64,000 nt of DNA from Agarophyton chilense (Eukaryota; Rhodophyta; Florideophyceae; Gracilariales; Gracilariaceae). The translations under genes were made by a program, and so were the position numbers. The stretch is from the NCBI GenBank assembly GCA_030374765.1, contig JARGXX010000068.1, forward strand, positions 2,294,001 through 2,358,000, in the 5' to 3' direction. The notes beneath the pieces are model-generated. The model did not search any database, was not told the DNA's origin, and worked only from the letters and a program-made list of their open reading frames with translations. Of this stretch, positions 1 to 11,561 are shown piece after piece (the first letter of the stretch is position 1; every line of letters starts with the position of its first letter).

Positions 1-1512
1 CTTGGATCAGTGTCCGTAGTCTGGAATACCAGTAATTCTTTTTGATAATCCTCCTCTTCTAGATCTTCTAGTTCTTCTTCTTTCGTTCTCAAATTCTCCG
101 CTACCAAACATGGTATCTCATCATCGATTTACAATTGGGTTTCTCCCAAGGTTTCAAGTCGCAATAACGCCTCGGCATGTACATTTGAAGATCCCTTCTT
201 GTAGTTGATTGTAAACTCAAATTCCGAAAGGCGCAGACGCCATCGCATTAAGCGTCCCTATGGATCGGTAATCGACATGAGCCATCTGAAGCATGAATGA
301 TCGGTATTGCCCGTAAAGTGAGCACCCTATAGGTGAGGTCTGAGGGTTGTGAGAGCCCAAACCATAGCAAGGCATTCCTTTTCTGACACAGAGTAGTTCT
401 TTTCTGCCTTGTGCAGTGTTCTAGACCAGTATCCAATAGGATGTCGTATGCCGTCTTCGTGCGTTTGAAAAAGGGCACACCCTATCTGATAATCGGTAGC
501 GTCCGTATCGACGGAGTAAAGAAGATCCGTTTTCGGAAGAGATAACACAGGAACTGTGGTCAGCACGTGTTTTAGCTTTGCGATAGCTTCCGTTTCGGCT
601 TCTCCGAATTCCTTCAATTGAACGGGTTGTCCCTTCTTCAATAAAGCATTAAGGGGTGCAGCGATATGCGAGTAGCGCGACACAAATCGTCTGTAGACGT
701 TACAAAGTCCGAGAAAAGATCTCAATTGCGTCTGCGTTCGCGGAGGTTTGAACTCACGAATCGCAGCGTTCCGCACTTCTTCCATTTCCAGTTTCCCTGG
801 CTTTATCCTGTGTCCCAGGTATTTCCTTGGTCCGTGAACCATTCACACTTCTTGATCTCTAATGTAATTCCAGCTTGCTGTAACTCCTCGAGGATTCCCT
901 CAACATTTTCGAAATGGTCCTCCATATTCTTCCTGAAAATGATGATGTCATCCAAGTAAACAAAACATGTTTTCCACTTATACTGTGAAATATTATATCC
1001 ATAGCACGCGGAAAAGTCGCAGGGGCGTTGGTCAAACCAAATGGCATTTGCTTAAAGCAATACAGGCCGGCGTGACACGCAAATGTAGTTTTATCTTGGT
1101 CTTCTGGGGCGAATGGTATCTGCCAGTGTCCCCAATTTGCGTCAAGCGTAGTAAAAACATTGGCTTCTCCAAGACTATCGACGCATTCATCCATACGCGG
1201 TAATGGGTACGTATCCCTCACAGTTAATGCATTCAGTTTTTTGTAGTCAACGCAAAAGCGTAAAGAACTATCTCCCTTGAGAAATAGGACCACTGGGGAC
1301 GCCAAAGCTGACTGAGCTGGCTTAATAATTCCCTTCTCCAGCATGGAGTCCACGTGTTCTTTCTCGATCTGACGAGTTGGCAGGCCTGCCCAATACGGTA
1401 AGAGAGCGATGGGTTGTGTACCCCGTACAACGTCAATATGATGTTCCATAGCCGCGATCTTGCCAATGTATCCACTCCACATATGTAAAAACTTCAGCAT
1501 CAATCTGCGCAA
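1..1512 (-). pseudogene. Element 1 pol: reverse transcriptase and RNase H, broken
   Basis: The stretch 859-1512 reads as gypsy reverse transcriptase, with the typical FCVDYKKLNALTVRDTYPLPRMD block and MPFGLTNAPATF. Near 960 the frame shifts, so the expected YLDD catalytic motif is read out of frame (it appears as the wrong-frame TWMTSSF). Stretch 327-842 resumes as the end of RT (FLGLCNVYRRF) and the start of RNase H (SVDTDATDYQIGCALFQ, GYWSRTLHKAEKNYSVSEKE). Bases 1-326 continue RNase H in another frame, with a stop inside the DP-GRLMRW block. The 3' portion of pol is outside the window. It is a pseudogene; family assignment is secure, function is lost. Confidence 0.85.
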
Positions 1513-1521
1513 TCTTCCTTT

Positions 1522-2538
1522 TTACTTCTCAGGAACGTGTTCCATCTTCACGCCCTCGAGGGCTTCTTCCATCTCTTCTTCAGAGACATTCTCTTCCTTC
1601 ATGTTCTTCATGTTCTCGACCACTTCTGTCACTGTCGATTTCTGCTCGCCTGTGGGCGTTACTCCTAAGACGTCTGCCTTTATTATGTGTGCCGGTATCA
1701 CAACTGAAGGGTGTGGTAGCGCCATGCCCAAGAGTTGATGCTTGTGTAAGCGACGCTCTTCAGAGCCAACATTGCTCACCAATATCCTGAAAGGGATCTT
1801 TGGGCTCACCTGTGCAATTCCGTTAGCGAATAGCAATTCACTAGTGTGCTAAAGTGCCGCGTTCGGCTGAATAACGATAAGTCCGGGCTTTTCTGTAACG
1901 ACTGATACCCATGTTTGAATTTTTGGTGGTATCACCGTTAGTTTACACACCCGAATCTTCGGAGATGTTCCGCGCAGTGGGGCTTCGTATTCCAATGACG
2001 GTGGTAATGGTGCAAATGAAGGCGGTAGCCGCAGAGGTCTGCGCACGATTGGCAGTGTAGAGCCATCTTTCAGCTCCACTTCCCGATTCTTCGGACGAAT
2101 CGATTCGACAGACTTGTCACACTAGTCACAACCCAGCACAACTGGTGCAGCCAATGTGATACACCCAATAAACGTTAACATGACAACATGATTTCCCAAG
2201 CGAACGACAAGTCGTATTGTTCCAATAGACTTTATCAGTCTCTTTTTCGCGTCCCGAATATCCGGTATCTGTGCCTATTGAATTCGATCTCGCTCGTCTT
2301 TGCGCAATTCAGACAACCTGATAAAGTTCAGGCCTGCACCCGTATCCAAAACAGCGAGTCTTCGGGATAACAGCGCTTGAGAAGAGCCGACGTCAGCATA
2401 GACCTTGTAGTTCCTTCGGGCCATAGTCATGACGTGAATCTCCCTCCTACTTGGGCACATATATCTTCCCCAAGGACGTTTCAACATACAGTCACACTGT
2501 AAATAGTTTCCACAATCCGAAGATCTTCCTGGTCTCAA
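1522..2538 (-). pseudogene. Element 1 pol: aspartic protease and linker, broken
   Basis: Fragment 2275-2538 contains the retropepsin active site VLDTGAGLNF, preceded by a block (NYKVYADVG) that also precedes the protease in elements 3 and 4. Fragments 1849-2079 and 1522-1836 match the linker between protease and RT in elements 3 and 4: a proline-rich stretch, then a block on binding or restraint of residues around AVEDVLGVTP-like sequence. At least three different frames are needed to read it, so it is not translatable as one protein. Its position directly before RT is normal for Ty3/gypsy. Confidence 0.75.
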
Positions 2539-2636
2539 TAAGACTTTCGGTTTAAATTACATGGAGCGGGACAATGTCGGTACCCCGATCGGTATGGTGG
2601 GTTTGAATCCACCCAACTCCCTGAGTGCTCCCTCAC

Positions 2637-4803
2637 TTAACCTACCGATGACGCGGGTTTCTCCCTCGCCACATCGGCGTTCCTCTGTACTTTTGGGGCT
2701 GAACCGTGTGATCTTTCAGAGTTCTGAGCTCTCGCATGAGTTTTGGGTACCATATCCGCAAGTCCCCAAGCTTTGGCCTTCCAATATGATTGTTTCGGTA
2801 CACGGGTTCGTTCTGGCTCCGAGAGAGCTTCATAGTTCGAGACAACTCTATGTACCTGTTTAAAGGGAAGAGTGCACTCTGATGACAAATGATGTCTTCC
2901 ATAGCATCCATAACATATCAGGCCGTCCCTCTTCAACCTCATCTGTGGCTCTTCTGTACCACGGATATCCACCCAACCAGGCTTCTGAGAAGTAAATCCA
3001 TCCGCTGTTGGGACCATCGGACTCCTTCTGTAAGGATAACGGCGTGGCTCCATAGCCAATATGTTATCTTCCACATGGGAATCAGTTGACGGCAAATCCG
3101 TAATAGGCACTGACCCCCCTGGATCATCCAGATAATTAACTGCGTCTCCTCCAGTATAGCTGGCATCATGAGGCGTAAACGTCGAAACGCGTGATTCCTC
3201 TGGCGACTCCAGATGCAAAACCTTGCCTCGCTTGATAGGGCGTTTTATATCCCTGTTGGCAACGGAGTATGTCCCTAGACGACGTGTTCCACCTCCGCGA
3301 CGGGCGCGAACTGCTTCACCTTCAGCCTGTGCATACTGCACTAATTCCAGAAACCTGATTCTTGAGTGCTTCTCCCGATGACGGGCTACCAATGGCTTGA
3401 TAGTCGGATCGAGTCCATCGACAAAAAGTTTCATCTTCTCGTCCGTAGAATGGACATTTCCACGGCGTGTAGCTCCATTATTCAGTCTTGAACTGTACTC
3501 AACCTCCTTTTCTCCAGGCTTCTGGGTAATATCTCTGAGATTCAGAATAGATTCGCGAATCGCATTAGACGTTGCGTAACTACGCAGCAAATATTGCACG
3601 GTTTCGGCCTAACTGGTGACTCCACCTTCATCGATGATAAGTGAACCACTCACGGCACGGTATTGCTCCAATGAAAATCCAACAAATTAGTGTGGAAGTG
3701 CCATGAATGCTTGAGCTTCACTCATCCCCAGCGTGTCGGCTTCGACTACAAAGCGATTGAGAAATTCACATATGAGAATGAGATCCTTCCCAGAAAAAGT
3801 AAAACCATCGAGGCCAATCTTCAAACGCATAATGTGATCTCTCACTTTGGCTGTCTCGCGACCTGTTCGCTTCCCCTTGAGGACCTTGAGCCGATATACG
3901 CGATAATTCGTAATCTTCCTGTAAAGCGGGTTCGTACACGAAAGCGGTTTCAGATTCTTGTAGGGCGGTCCCTTCTTGCGGGACTGTAGTGAGCCACCAA
4001 TTCTTTCTTTTCTCGAACACGAGTGTCCTGCTCGCTTGAGGTATCATCAGAAGATGAACTTCCATTCTCGGGATCGTCCGTATCCGAACTATCGGTATCC
4101 GTACATTCGGAATCATCTCCGTCTCCATCGGTGTCATGTTTTCTTGCCAGTTTTTTCGATTTAGAGCGCCTTGAAGTTAGCTTCTGTACCTTCGATTTCT
4201 TTGAATCTGTCTTGCGCGACCGCGCATCAGCAACGATGAGTCCACCTCCTGTACTTCCGGGTGCGGAATTTGCAACGGTGCATTCACCACAGTCTCCAAT
4301 CGCTCTAAGCGAGGATTTACATGTGAGAGAACCTCCTTAACAGTAACCGGTATAGCTGGTAAGGCCCTTGTGGCATTTTCTTGCTCTTCTAGCAATTGAT
4401 TTAGATCTTCTGGGATTGTCCGAACAGGCTCGGCCATCCGATTCGTTTCTAGATTTCGATTCTCCAGAGGCATGTGCTCTCTTCTTAACGTCTCTAATGA
4501 CGATTTTAACATGTTAACTTGACCTTCCATCTCCTCCAGACGGAACTTCTGCGTCGCAGATTCCGCACGGAGTTGCTGTAATTCAGCTCGCAAGGCTGCA
4601 CCTTCCGTGAGATCACGTTTAGATGAGGTAGTAGCCTCGAGAGCGATCGTCGTCGGAACCTCCGAAGGTGCAACTGCGCTTCCTGTCGATTTCGACTTCG
4701 TCTTCGCTTCTCGATATAGGCGGTTGTCGGCCGCTGTAGAGGTGGCTAAGCGGGGTGCCGCGGACTCATATCTATCCGAATCCGGTCGGCTTCTTGTCTG
4801 CAT
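2637..4803 (-). pseudogene. Element 1 gag, broken
   Basis: An ATG at 4803 opens a protein beginning MQTRSRPDS, a start style shared with the other gags here (TRSR near the N-terminus). Stretch 4177-4803 is charged and predicted coiled coil. Stretch 2637-3599 is the capsid and nucleocapsid part: it has the conserved AVQYLLRSYATSNAI-like block found in elements 3 and 4, and a CX2CX4HX4C zinc knuckle (CYGCYGRHHLSSEC). Between the two, 3600-4176 is in several frames. The product would have coated the retrotransposon RNA in virus-like particles. It is inactive. Confidence 0.8.
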
Positions 4804-5166
4804 GGCGGCAAATTATCACTGGTAATCCAGATAACAAATGCGGAGGACGCAAACACAATTTCTCAATGAAAAAAATTTATATCGCGATCGATACAACCAA
4901 TTTCGGAAACGATAGAAACTTCTAGCAAATAGAACCAACAAACAGTGAAGATTCAAAACTAATATTGGGGTTGACCGACGAACGTGGCGAACGGTTGGAT
5001 CCGGTTCCAAATGTCTTCTGACAATGTAGATTCCGTGATGACGGTTCAAGCTTCAGTTCACTGATCTCAGTACAACGCATGGAAATCCAACGAGGATCAT
5101 TCCAACGTGGGAAACACGATACTTCCGGTCCAAGCGACCAATATCCCACACACAAGTGTACTTCTT

Positions 5167-5183
5167 TCTAAGTCGGGAGACCA
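5167..5183 (-). promoter_or_regulatory. Element 1 primer-binding site
   Basis: On the minus strand this 17 base site reads TGGTCTCCCGACTTAGA, directly after a 5 base spacer from the LTR end at 5189. It begins with TGG, as expected for pairing with a tRNA 3' CCA end. The same site, with at most one or two changes, is used by elements 2, 3 and 4. I did not identify the tRNA. Confidence 0.75.
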
Positions 5184-5188
5184 ATTTA

Positions 5189-5737
5189 TGTGGTATTTCA
5201 ATGAAGACTGTAAATGTCGCGGTGCAGTGGGTATCCACAGAAATAACCGCGAAGAGCGGGTGTCTCCTTGCGAGCGACGGTTCTTAGATAAGAAGAGAGT
5301 TTGCGGAAAGCAGCCAGGTGTGCTTGAAACATTGCAGAAATACGTGTATTAACGAAGCGGATGTTCAGATGTGGCGGTACGTAATGCACACGAGATTGGC
5401 TCGACAACCCTTGTGACAACACAAATAACCAGGTGACAGTAGAGAAGACAACACACAAACCCACAGCAAGGTGTAGAAAAAGGGCGGTAAACGCGAAATA
5501 GTGGAGGGTATCCTCGGAACAAGAGCTATAGCTCAGAACGGTTAAGAACTGATGCTATAGGTGCCCCTTTGTGGTAAACCACTTTAGGATTTCTAGGACT
5601 CACCAAGGTGGTGTTTTTGGTTCATTGGTGGTTGGTGGTTGGCCTTCACCGTCCTCACCTGGGCTTTGCGCCCTTTAATGTGCCAAGAGACAAAGCAAGT
5701 ACTGTACAGTAAGGCATACACGTGGCTTGCCATTACA
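5189..5737 (-). repeat. Element 1 5' LTR
   Basis: On the minus strand it starts TGTAATGGC and ends ATACCACA, the normal TG...CA form, and is followed by the primer-binding site. A second copy in opposite orientation is at 29721-30279. The two are clearly homologous over the full length but differ by many substitutions and by a TG/G microsatellite in the second copy. Confidence 0.8.
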
Positions 5738-6482
5738 TAATTATCTAAATAATACCAAATAAACTATTTGGTGATGGCACCTTACAGTGTACACTAAATA
5801 CAGTACTTCCTCATTAGATTTCTCCTGTCCCAATCTTTCCATGAAGTAATTCTTCTCACAGATTCTAGTAATCGAGTATAGCCCGAGCAGTAGCTTATGA
5901 ATGCCGTATCGCGACTTCGTAGTATTTCGATCGGTCGAACTCAGGTGCATCCAAAATGCTATAGGATTAGTAGCCCATGAATTTCTAATAAGTGCTTTCC
6001 TCAGATGAGATATCTTGTTTACCTCAGTACGATGATGGGGTGGACCTTGAAGAGCTAACTTCGGTATTTCTAAATCCAATTTCTCAACAGCCTGAGTTAC
6101 CGTACTTTTCTCTGATTAAAAAGTATCAATTCGTATGTTCATCAAAAGAATTTTAATGCGCTTCTGGTTGGACGGGGAAGCAAATGTGCTTAAAAAAGAT
6201 ATGTCACATAAGCGAGAGATTGAGCCTTTTGAAAGACATGATCATTGGAAAACCGCTTTGAATTATCCCTTAGAATATTAGGCATAAGATGAACATTTAT
6301 GAAACCAGGTATCATGTAATCTTCTAATGCGATATGATATTCGTTATATAAATCCTTCCAGGAGTCTCCCATTTCTCCGGAAAACTAAGAGTTTTTGTCC
6401 TTGAAAAGCATTGCCAGATTGTGTGAGATCTTAGGAAGATATACATTGTTATTGCTCACTCTTATTGTTTGCGAAGCCCTTT
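5738..6482 (-). pseudogene. Degenerate coding tail of unknown, possibly gag-like, gene
   Basis: On the minus strand, about 130 codons ending at 5741 read openly (for example KISHLRKALIRNSWATNPI and FWMHLSSTDRN). Upstream, 6190-6372 reads openly in another frame (GDSWKDLYNEYHIALEDYMI). The same tail, more decayed, occurs upstream of the second element 1 LTR copy at 29480-29720, so it travels with that LTR and is probably retroelement internal sequence. The style resembles gag proteins, but I recognise no firm motif. Element 2 inserted just upstream at 6482/27665, so the 5' part of this gene may be the ORF at 27789-28295. Several stops make it a pseudogene. Confidence 0.45.
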
Positions 6483-6929
6483 TGTAACGCAATGACGGGT
6501 TGGGTCAGCGTACGGGTCTCGACCGGTGGTAGCGTGGTAGAGCGGGTCCTCAGGTTCGAATCCTTGACGGCGGCACTCCCAGAGTACTTGGTGCAATGGA
6601 CTGGCGTTAACTGCGTAGTCCTACGGGTTGGAGTTGCGGAAACGATGGCTTGAAGACCAAAGGGTAGAAATAATATACCAAAGGGGGTTTTTTAGTATCC
6701 TAACGGTGCCTCCCGTACTCTAAGGGAGAAGCATCACTCAAGCCAAGTAAATAGTACTGGAGAGGCGCTGAGATCTCCCTGGCACTGTAGTGTTAATCTA
6801 TTACACTAATTAAATTAAATTAATAATCTACACGAGTCCACCTGAGGTCGACCCGTCCACGTGTCGCCTATACGAGACCTCAGGGCCCGGCGGCTTACAG
6901 AGCTCAACCGTTATCATCGCTTCTTCACA
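6483..6929 (-). repeat. Element 2 3' LTR
   Basis: 447 bases. On the plus strand it runs from TGTAACGCAATG to CTTCTTCACA. The partner LTR is 27223-27664, and a solo copy lies at 62867-63312. All three share the same ends, which fixes the boundaries. The next 16 bases (6930-6945) are purine-rich on the minus strand (AAGAACGGAGATA), suitable as a polypurine tract. Confidence 0.88.
6520..6562 (+). promoter_or_regulatory. tRNA-like Pol III A and B boxes inside the element 2 LTR
   Basis: On the plus strand, antisense to element 2, GGTTCGAATCC at 6552-6562 is an exact match to the Pol III B-box consensus. About 25 bases upstream, TAGCGTGGTAGAGCGG resembles an A box. The solo LTR copy keeps a perfect B box (GGTTCGACTCC), and the 5' LTR copy has one change. 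A T-run near 6687-6692 could terminate a transcript of roughly 175 bases. It is not a complete tRNA gene: no anticodon arm fits. Function is inferred only from the motif match. Confidence 0.45.
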
Positions 6930-7338
6930 TATCTCCGTTCTTAGGAAGGCCGTCTCGGCGAAGTCCAGATGGCCTCATGCTTGACCCAGGGGACGCGAGC
7001 ACTTCATTGCTATCGATACGATTCGGCCCGACGGGGCGTCGCACCGTCATCGCCTGTGGGGATGCGGGGAAGCATGAACTGACCATAGGCGCCGAAGGGC
7101 AATTAATTTGCCTAAGGACTGAGACTTCCACTGGCCGTGAGCGCTGGCCATAGGGGCATCGCTGGTGTATTCCTCGCGTTGCGTTGCCGAGACAGTCCAT
7201 TGGCTTCTTCCTTTGTCTCAGTTCTTCCTTTGACGACCCTCCGCGCTTCGTTTACCGTGGTTCACGCCTGTCAGTCCATCCGGGTCGATTTCGTCACCTC
7301 GCCTTCCCATCGTGGTATTTTTCTCTTCGTTGAGTACG

Positions 7339-9274
7339 ATGCCGGACTCAATTTATAAGCCTGTCGTATATGCCGTTCTCCCTCTGGACTTTGCCGCTTC
7401 CGCTGGTCGTCCTATTCAATTCCCGGCGGACCAGCATGTGGGCAGCGGCACTATGGCTTTGAACAACCAAGCCGGGAATTCTTCGGGGTACCAAGTGGCC
7501 TACGAGCGTCCCGGGAACCGCTACGACCATACCATCGGACGCAATCCAAAGGCAGTGCGTCACGCCGTTCTTCCGTCCTCTGTGGAAGAATACCAAAGGT
7601 TCTGTCATATGTATCTCGACGCCCGAAGGTTTGCAAAGATACCCGATTTCCGGAGGGGCAGCAAGAACGCGAGCAGCGTCTCCTGTTATAACCAATGGTT
7701 GCATTGTCCTGTGGATCCGCGTTCGGCGACGCAATGTCGCACCCTCATCCAAGCGGACATGCCATACGTCCGCTGCGAGGTGAAAGCCGACTACCAGCTC
7801 CGGGTGAACAAACTCCTCTCCGACCTATACACGGACTTCATCTCGCCTCATATGCGCTTTCCTCCCGCGGGTCACAACCTCTTGGCGCTTTTGTGCTTCT
7901 GGCCGCCGTAAGACCGCCTGTTATGGATGAAAAATAGGGTATATTGAAACGAGATGCACGAGCCCGATGGTCGTTTGCGTCAATCCCTGGGGTTCTTCTT
8001 TTGTTGGCACCAGGTGGACCGCAGACAAACGTCTTCCGTTATATCTTTCGCTTTCTCACGAGTATGAGAACCAATGGGGTATGTATTTTCGTGTCTCGCC
8101 GCTCCTTTGGGTTTCCACGCCGTCTGTGGTGGTGTACCACTCGTCCGAAATCATGGGCGATGACAATGACCGAAGGTCCTGGCTGTCCTGGCAGGTACTC
8201 TTCGTTAAGTTCGGCGTGATGTCCATTATTGCCTTCTTGGACACCGCGACGTACTTAATCCGTGGTAATGTCCGTTCGGAGGATTGGAGGGTATGGTACG
8301 ACGAGAACATACCCGTTCCTCGAGGTCGCCTAATCTCGCTCCCGAACATCATGATCCGTTTCCTAAGGAATCTGGGCATCCTGAATATAGCCCTTGGGAC
8401 CATGTTCGATGTCGAGGAGACCGAGGTCCTTTTGGATCATGTCCTACATGTGGAGTTGGGCAAGACTCCCGGGTTCCATTGGTAAGACCACGACACCAAC
8501 TCATTCACGCCGATTTCGCTACATCCGCAGGGTCGGGATGACCCTCGTACCTATCCCGCCAAGACTTTAAGGAATTAACCATCGGACATCTCGAGGCGCC
8601 ATGTGCCCGACTATTATCCGAAGGCCATTGGTTTCGATCCTCTGTGCTTGGAGCCTGATGTGGAAGCTACGCCGTTAGTTCCGGCTGGTATGTCCGACGG
8701 AGAATTCTTCGCTGAAGATCCCTTCGTCCTACCCGTGGAGGGCGTTTATCCTCCTGTCGATTCCGCTGCGGTGTTGCCGACCACTTCCCCTCCCCCAGCT
8801 CCTTCGGGCGCTGTTCTTCAGGATGAGCTTTGTTATGAGCCGCCCGTCGCCCAGGTGGACATCACTCCTGGCGAGGTTACTGTTGAGGACGGAAGTCCTG
8901 TAGGTGATGCGCTGGCTCAAACGTCCACTGGGGGCGTCGACATCGCTCCGTTCTCTCCGTTGCTACATTTTCCCGCTTCGGTCACGGCTGCAGCTTCGGA
9001 TCTCCGTCATGTATGCCGTACCGTTGGTATTACGGCTTTGATGGACATTGCGACAGACCTGAGCGAAGCTTGCTTCTCGGAGCGTCGCTCGGCGCGCTAC
9101 GCCGCGGTTGTTCAATAGGGTCAGGACCTGAGGACCGCCATGGTCAATATCCTGCAGCAGAGTGCCCAAGTGATGTCCAAAAGGGTTATTGCCAACTTGG
9201 ATGCCCGGTATGGTCTAAATTTGAGCGACCGGGAGGCTTTGCGTAGCCGAACCAACGGACGAGATAGCGCATAG
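7339..9274 (+). pseudogene. Element 2 antisense ORF, broken and diverged
   Basis: Lies between the 3' LTR and the end of pol, on the strand opposite to gag and pol. Open stretches are 7339-7911, 7967-8485 and 8603-9118; the last continues past one TAG to 9274. A frameshift and stops separate them. The layout matches the intact antisense ORF of element 4: a WxxWxxxFxxF-like aromatic block followed by WRVWYDE (compare YRLWYVP), a late acidic Pro-rich region, and a C-terminal helix around NLDARYGLNLSDREALRSR that aligns with the end of the element 4 protein. Similarity is low but ordered. Its 3' end overlaps pol by about 90 bases. I recognise no known domain. Confidence 0.6.
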
Positions 9275-10861
9275 TTCGATCTTCTCCCCGACCGCCGGAG
9301 ATGATGCGCTCTATCACATATTCCGATTGGTGTTCATTCTCCGGAAGGAGAGTGTGATCCAAAGAGGCGAATCCATCGGAGTCGGTTGGAAGAGATGGGT
9401 CGTCGTCATTTGCGTTGACCATCGGGTCCATGGGGCTATTCGAGTCTGCGGGAACTGCCGTAGGGGGTGTGGAGACTTGAGCGTCGACCTGAGGTCGTGG
9501 TGATTCCGTTGGGCCAGGGGACTGTGACTTTGGTGATCGGGGGGAGATGGGAGCTCGGTTCACCCGATCAATCGATACTGTGTCCTGCAGTCCATCAATT
9601 AGTAACGTGGTGGTGTGTTGATTGGCATTAAGGACTTTGTATGGTCCCGTAGAGTGGAGTAAGAGCTTCCGCGTAGTGTCCTCGAGGTCCTTACTGTCCT
9701 TCGGTGGCCGGTCCAGGTAAACCAGGTCTCCTATCCCAAAGGTCAGTGTGTTCGAAACAGCTTTCTCTAAATTGCACTTGTGGCGCCGTTGGGCTTTGGT
9801 TAGTATAGTTCTGGTCGATTGGAGAATGCGGTCGAGGCGTCGGCGCGAGTAGCGCTTCGCCTGTGTAGGATTCATCCCTTCGGTTATTTCCTGGGGTGTG
9901 ACAGACTCCTGAATGTCAACAGCTATCGGCGGCGGCGCTCTCGTTAGCGTTAAGTCGAAAGGCGTTGTCCCTGTGGAAGCGGGCACCTGCGTGTTGTAGG
10001 CATAAACCAGTGGCTCCACGTAGTCGCCCCAGTGCAATTGTTGCTCTGAAACGTAGTGCGCCAATCGGTCCAGAAGGATGCGGTTGAAGTGTTCGGCTTG
10101 GCCATTGGTTTGCGGGTAAACGCCGTGGTGGTCACATGTTTGAAACTTAAGGTCGCACAAACGTGTGATAAGAATATGGATACAAACTGGCTGCCGTTAT
10201 CCGTGAGGAGGCAGAGTGGCATTCCATATGGATATACCCAGTGGGACAAGAAGGCCGTGGCGACATCTGTGGCTATTGTCTTCCCGAAGTGTAGGGCTCG
10301 GGTAGGCTTGGTAAACCTATCGGTTATGACCAAGACAAATCGTTTTCCATGAGACGACTTAGGTAAAGGCCCAAGTATATCCATTGCGACAAATTACATC
10401 GGACCTGCGGCGGGGAAGAGCTTCCGTTTGGACTCATGGTTGGCGCAAGACCCTCGGATCTGTGCGCGCGATGCACAGTTCCGTTCTGTTTGCCATAGGT
10501 CCTGCGCCATTAGTGGCCAGTAGAAGAACTTCCTTAGGGTCTGGTACATTCGTCGGCCTCCAGGATGGCCAGCCAAGCGGGGGAAATGGGCGAGATATAG
10601 GAATCGCTCCCTTAGCGAAGTTGGTATTACCCGTTGGAGTGCGCCATCCAGCGGTGAGCGGCGACATAGTAGTCAAAATCGGTCATAGTCCAACAGGCAT
10701 CCTGGGGTTCCTACCAATTGGTCTGTTTTCTTGGAGTACTCGTCTTCGACCTGCGCCTGTAGGAGTTCCTCAATAGTTATAGGGAGGAGCTCTTTTTCCT
10801 CCGGGGCTATCGCATTAACCTGAGGTGGTGTCGAATTGGGCGGTAGTGTCTCCCAGTCCAA
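9186..10861 (-). pseudogene. Element 2 integrase and remnant chromodomain
   Basis: The zinc-binding N-terminal region is around 10394-10676 (GHPGGRRMYQTLRKFFYWP). The DDE core follows: MDILGPL, then TDNGSQF, then after a frameshift near 10100 QTNGQAEHFNR with the glutamate. The sequence then runs to 9186 with an integrase tail and the start of a chromodomain (YVIERIISGG, MRYLVRWFGYA) that breaks off. Such chromodomains guide insertion in chromoviruses. With the frameshift and the N-terminal breaks the protein cannot be made as one piece. Confidence 0.85.
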
Positions 10862-11561
10862 TAGGTATACTTCATTCTACTTTATCTCAGGATCATCCGA
10901 TTGGACTTTACCGATAAGGTCATCCGTTTCCATATATCCCTGAGGTCAATCATCTGTAAAAGGGGGTAGTAATTAGGTCATCCAATGGATTGTCATCAAT
11001 TCCGTCGGTAATGATTCGCGACAGGGCATCTGCTGCCTGGTGCTTGATGCCTGGCCTATATTTTATCTCGTAGTCATATTCTGACAGCCTGAGGCGCCAC
11101 CTAGCAAGGCGACTTGATGCATCGGTCATATTGAGTAGCCAGCGGAGTGAGTCATGGTCTGTCGTGATGGTAAACCTGGTTCCTTCGAGGTACGGACGGA
11201 GTATCTATACAGACCATGTGAGGGCTAGACATTCATTTTCGGTTATATTGTAGTTTCGCTCCCCGCTGGTGAGCGTTCTGCTCCAGTAGCCAATAGGTCG
11301 ATAGTCTTTCGGTGACTCCTGTTACTGTAGCAGCGCACGACTCAGTTAGACATCAGAGGCATCTATGTCCAGGATGAAAGGCCTATTGGGCTTTGGTAAA
11401 GCCAATATGGGTGGGTTCAGCAATTCGTCCTGTAGGATGGGAAATGCTTCGTACTGGTCGTCCGTAAGGGCTTCGAACTCCGAAGGTGTTCCCTTCTTCA
11501 GCATCGCGTTGAGAGGGGCCGAGACCTTGGAAAACTCTTGGACGAACCGTCGGTAAAAATT
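10862..11561 (-). pseudogene. Element 2 RNase H region, broken
   Basis: Between the end of the RT ORF and integrase, the minus strand carries RNase H blocks in changing frames: TTDHDSLRWLLN, then RWRLRLSEYDYEIKYRPG, then HQAADALSR. The fragment 11383-11565 joins RT to RNase H. Stops lie near 11340 and 11210. Position and motifs make the assignment secure, but it is not open. Confidence 0.75.

Larger units (their letters stand above)
1..5737 (-). mobile_element. Element 1: decayed Ty3/gypsy retrotransposon, 3' end outside window
   Basis: Reading the minus strand from 5737 down, the order is 5' LTR, primer-binding site, gag with a zinc knuckle, aspartic protease, reverse transcriptase and RNase H. 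This is the Ty3/gypsy order. The integrase, chromodomain and 3' LTR must lie left of base 1. Every reading frame is broken by stops or frameshifts, so the copy is dead. Sequence similarity in RT and RNase H to elements 2-4 shows it belongs to the same broad lineage, but its gag is quite different. Confidence 0.85.

Noticed and set aside
6515-6570. A genuine tRNA gene
   Set aside because: A and B boxes are present but no anticodon arm or acceptor stem can be formed, and the sequence is part of an LTR present three times.
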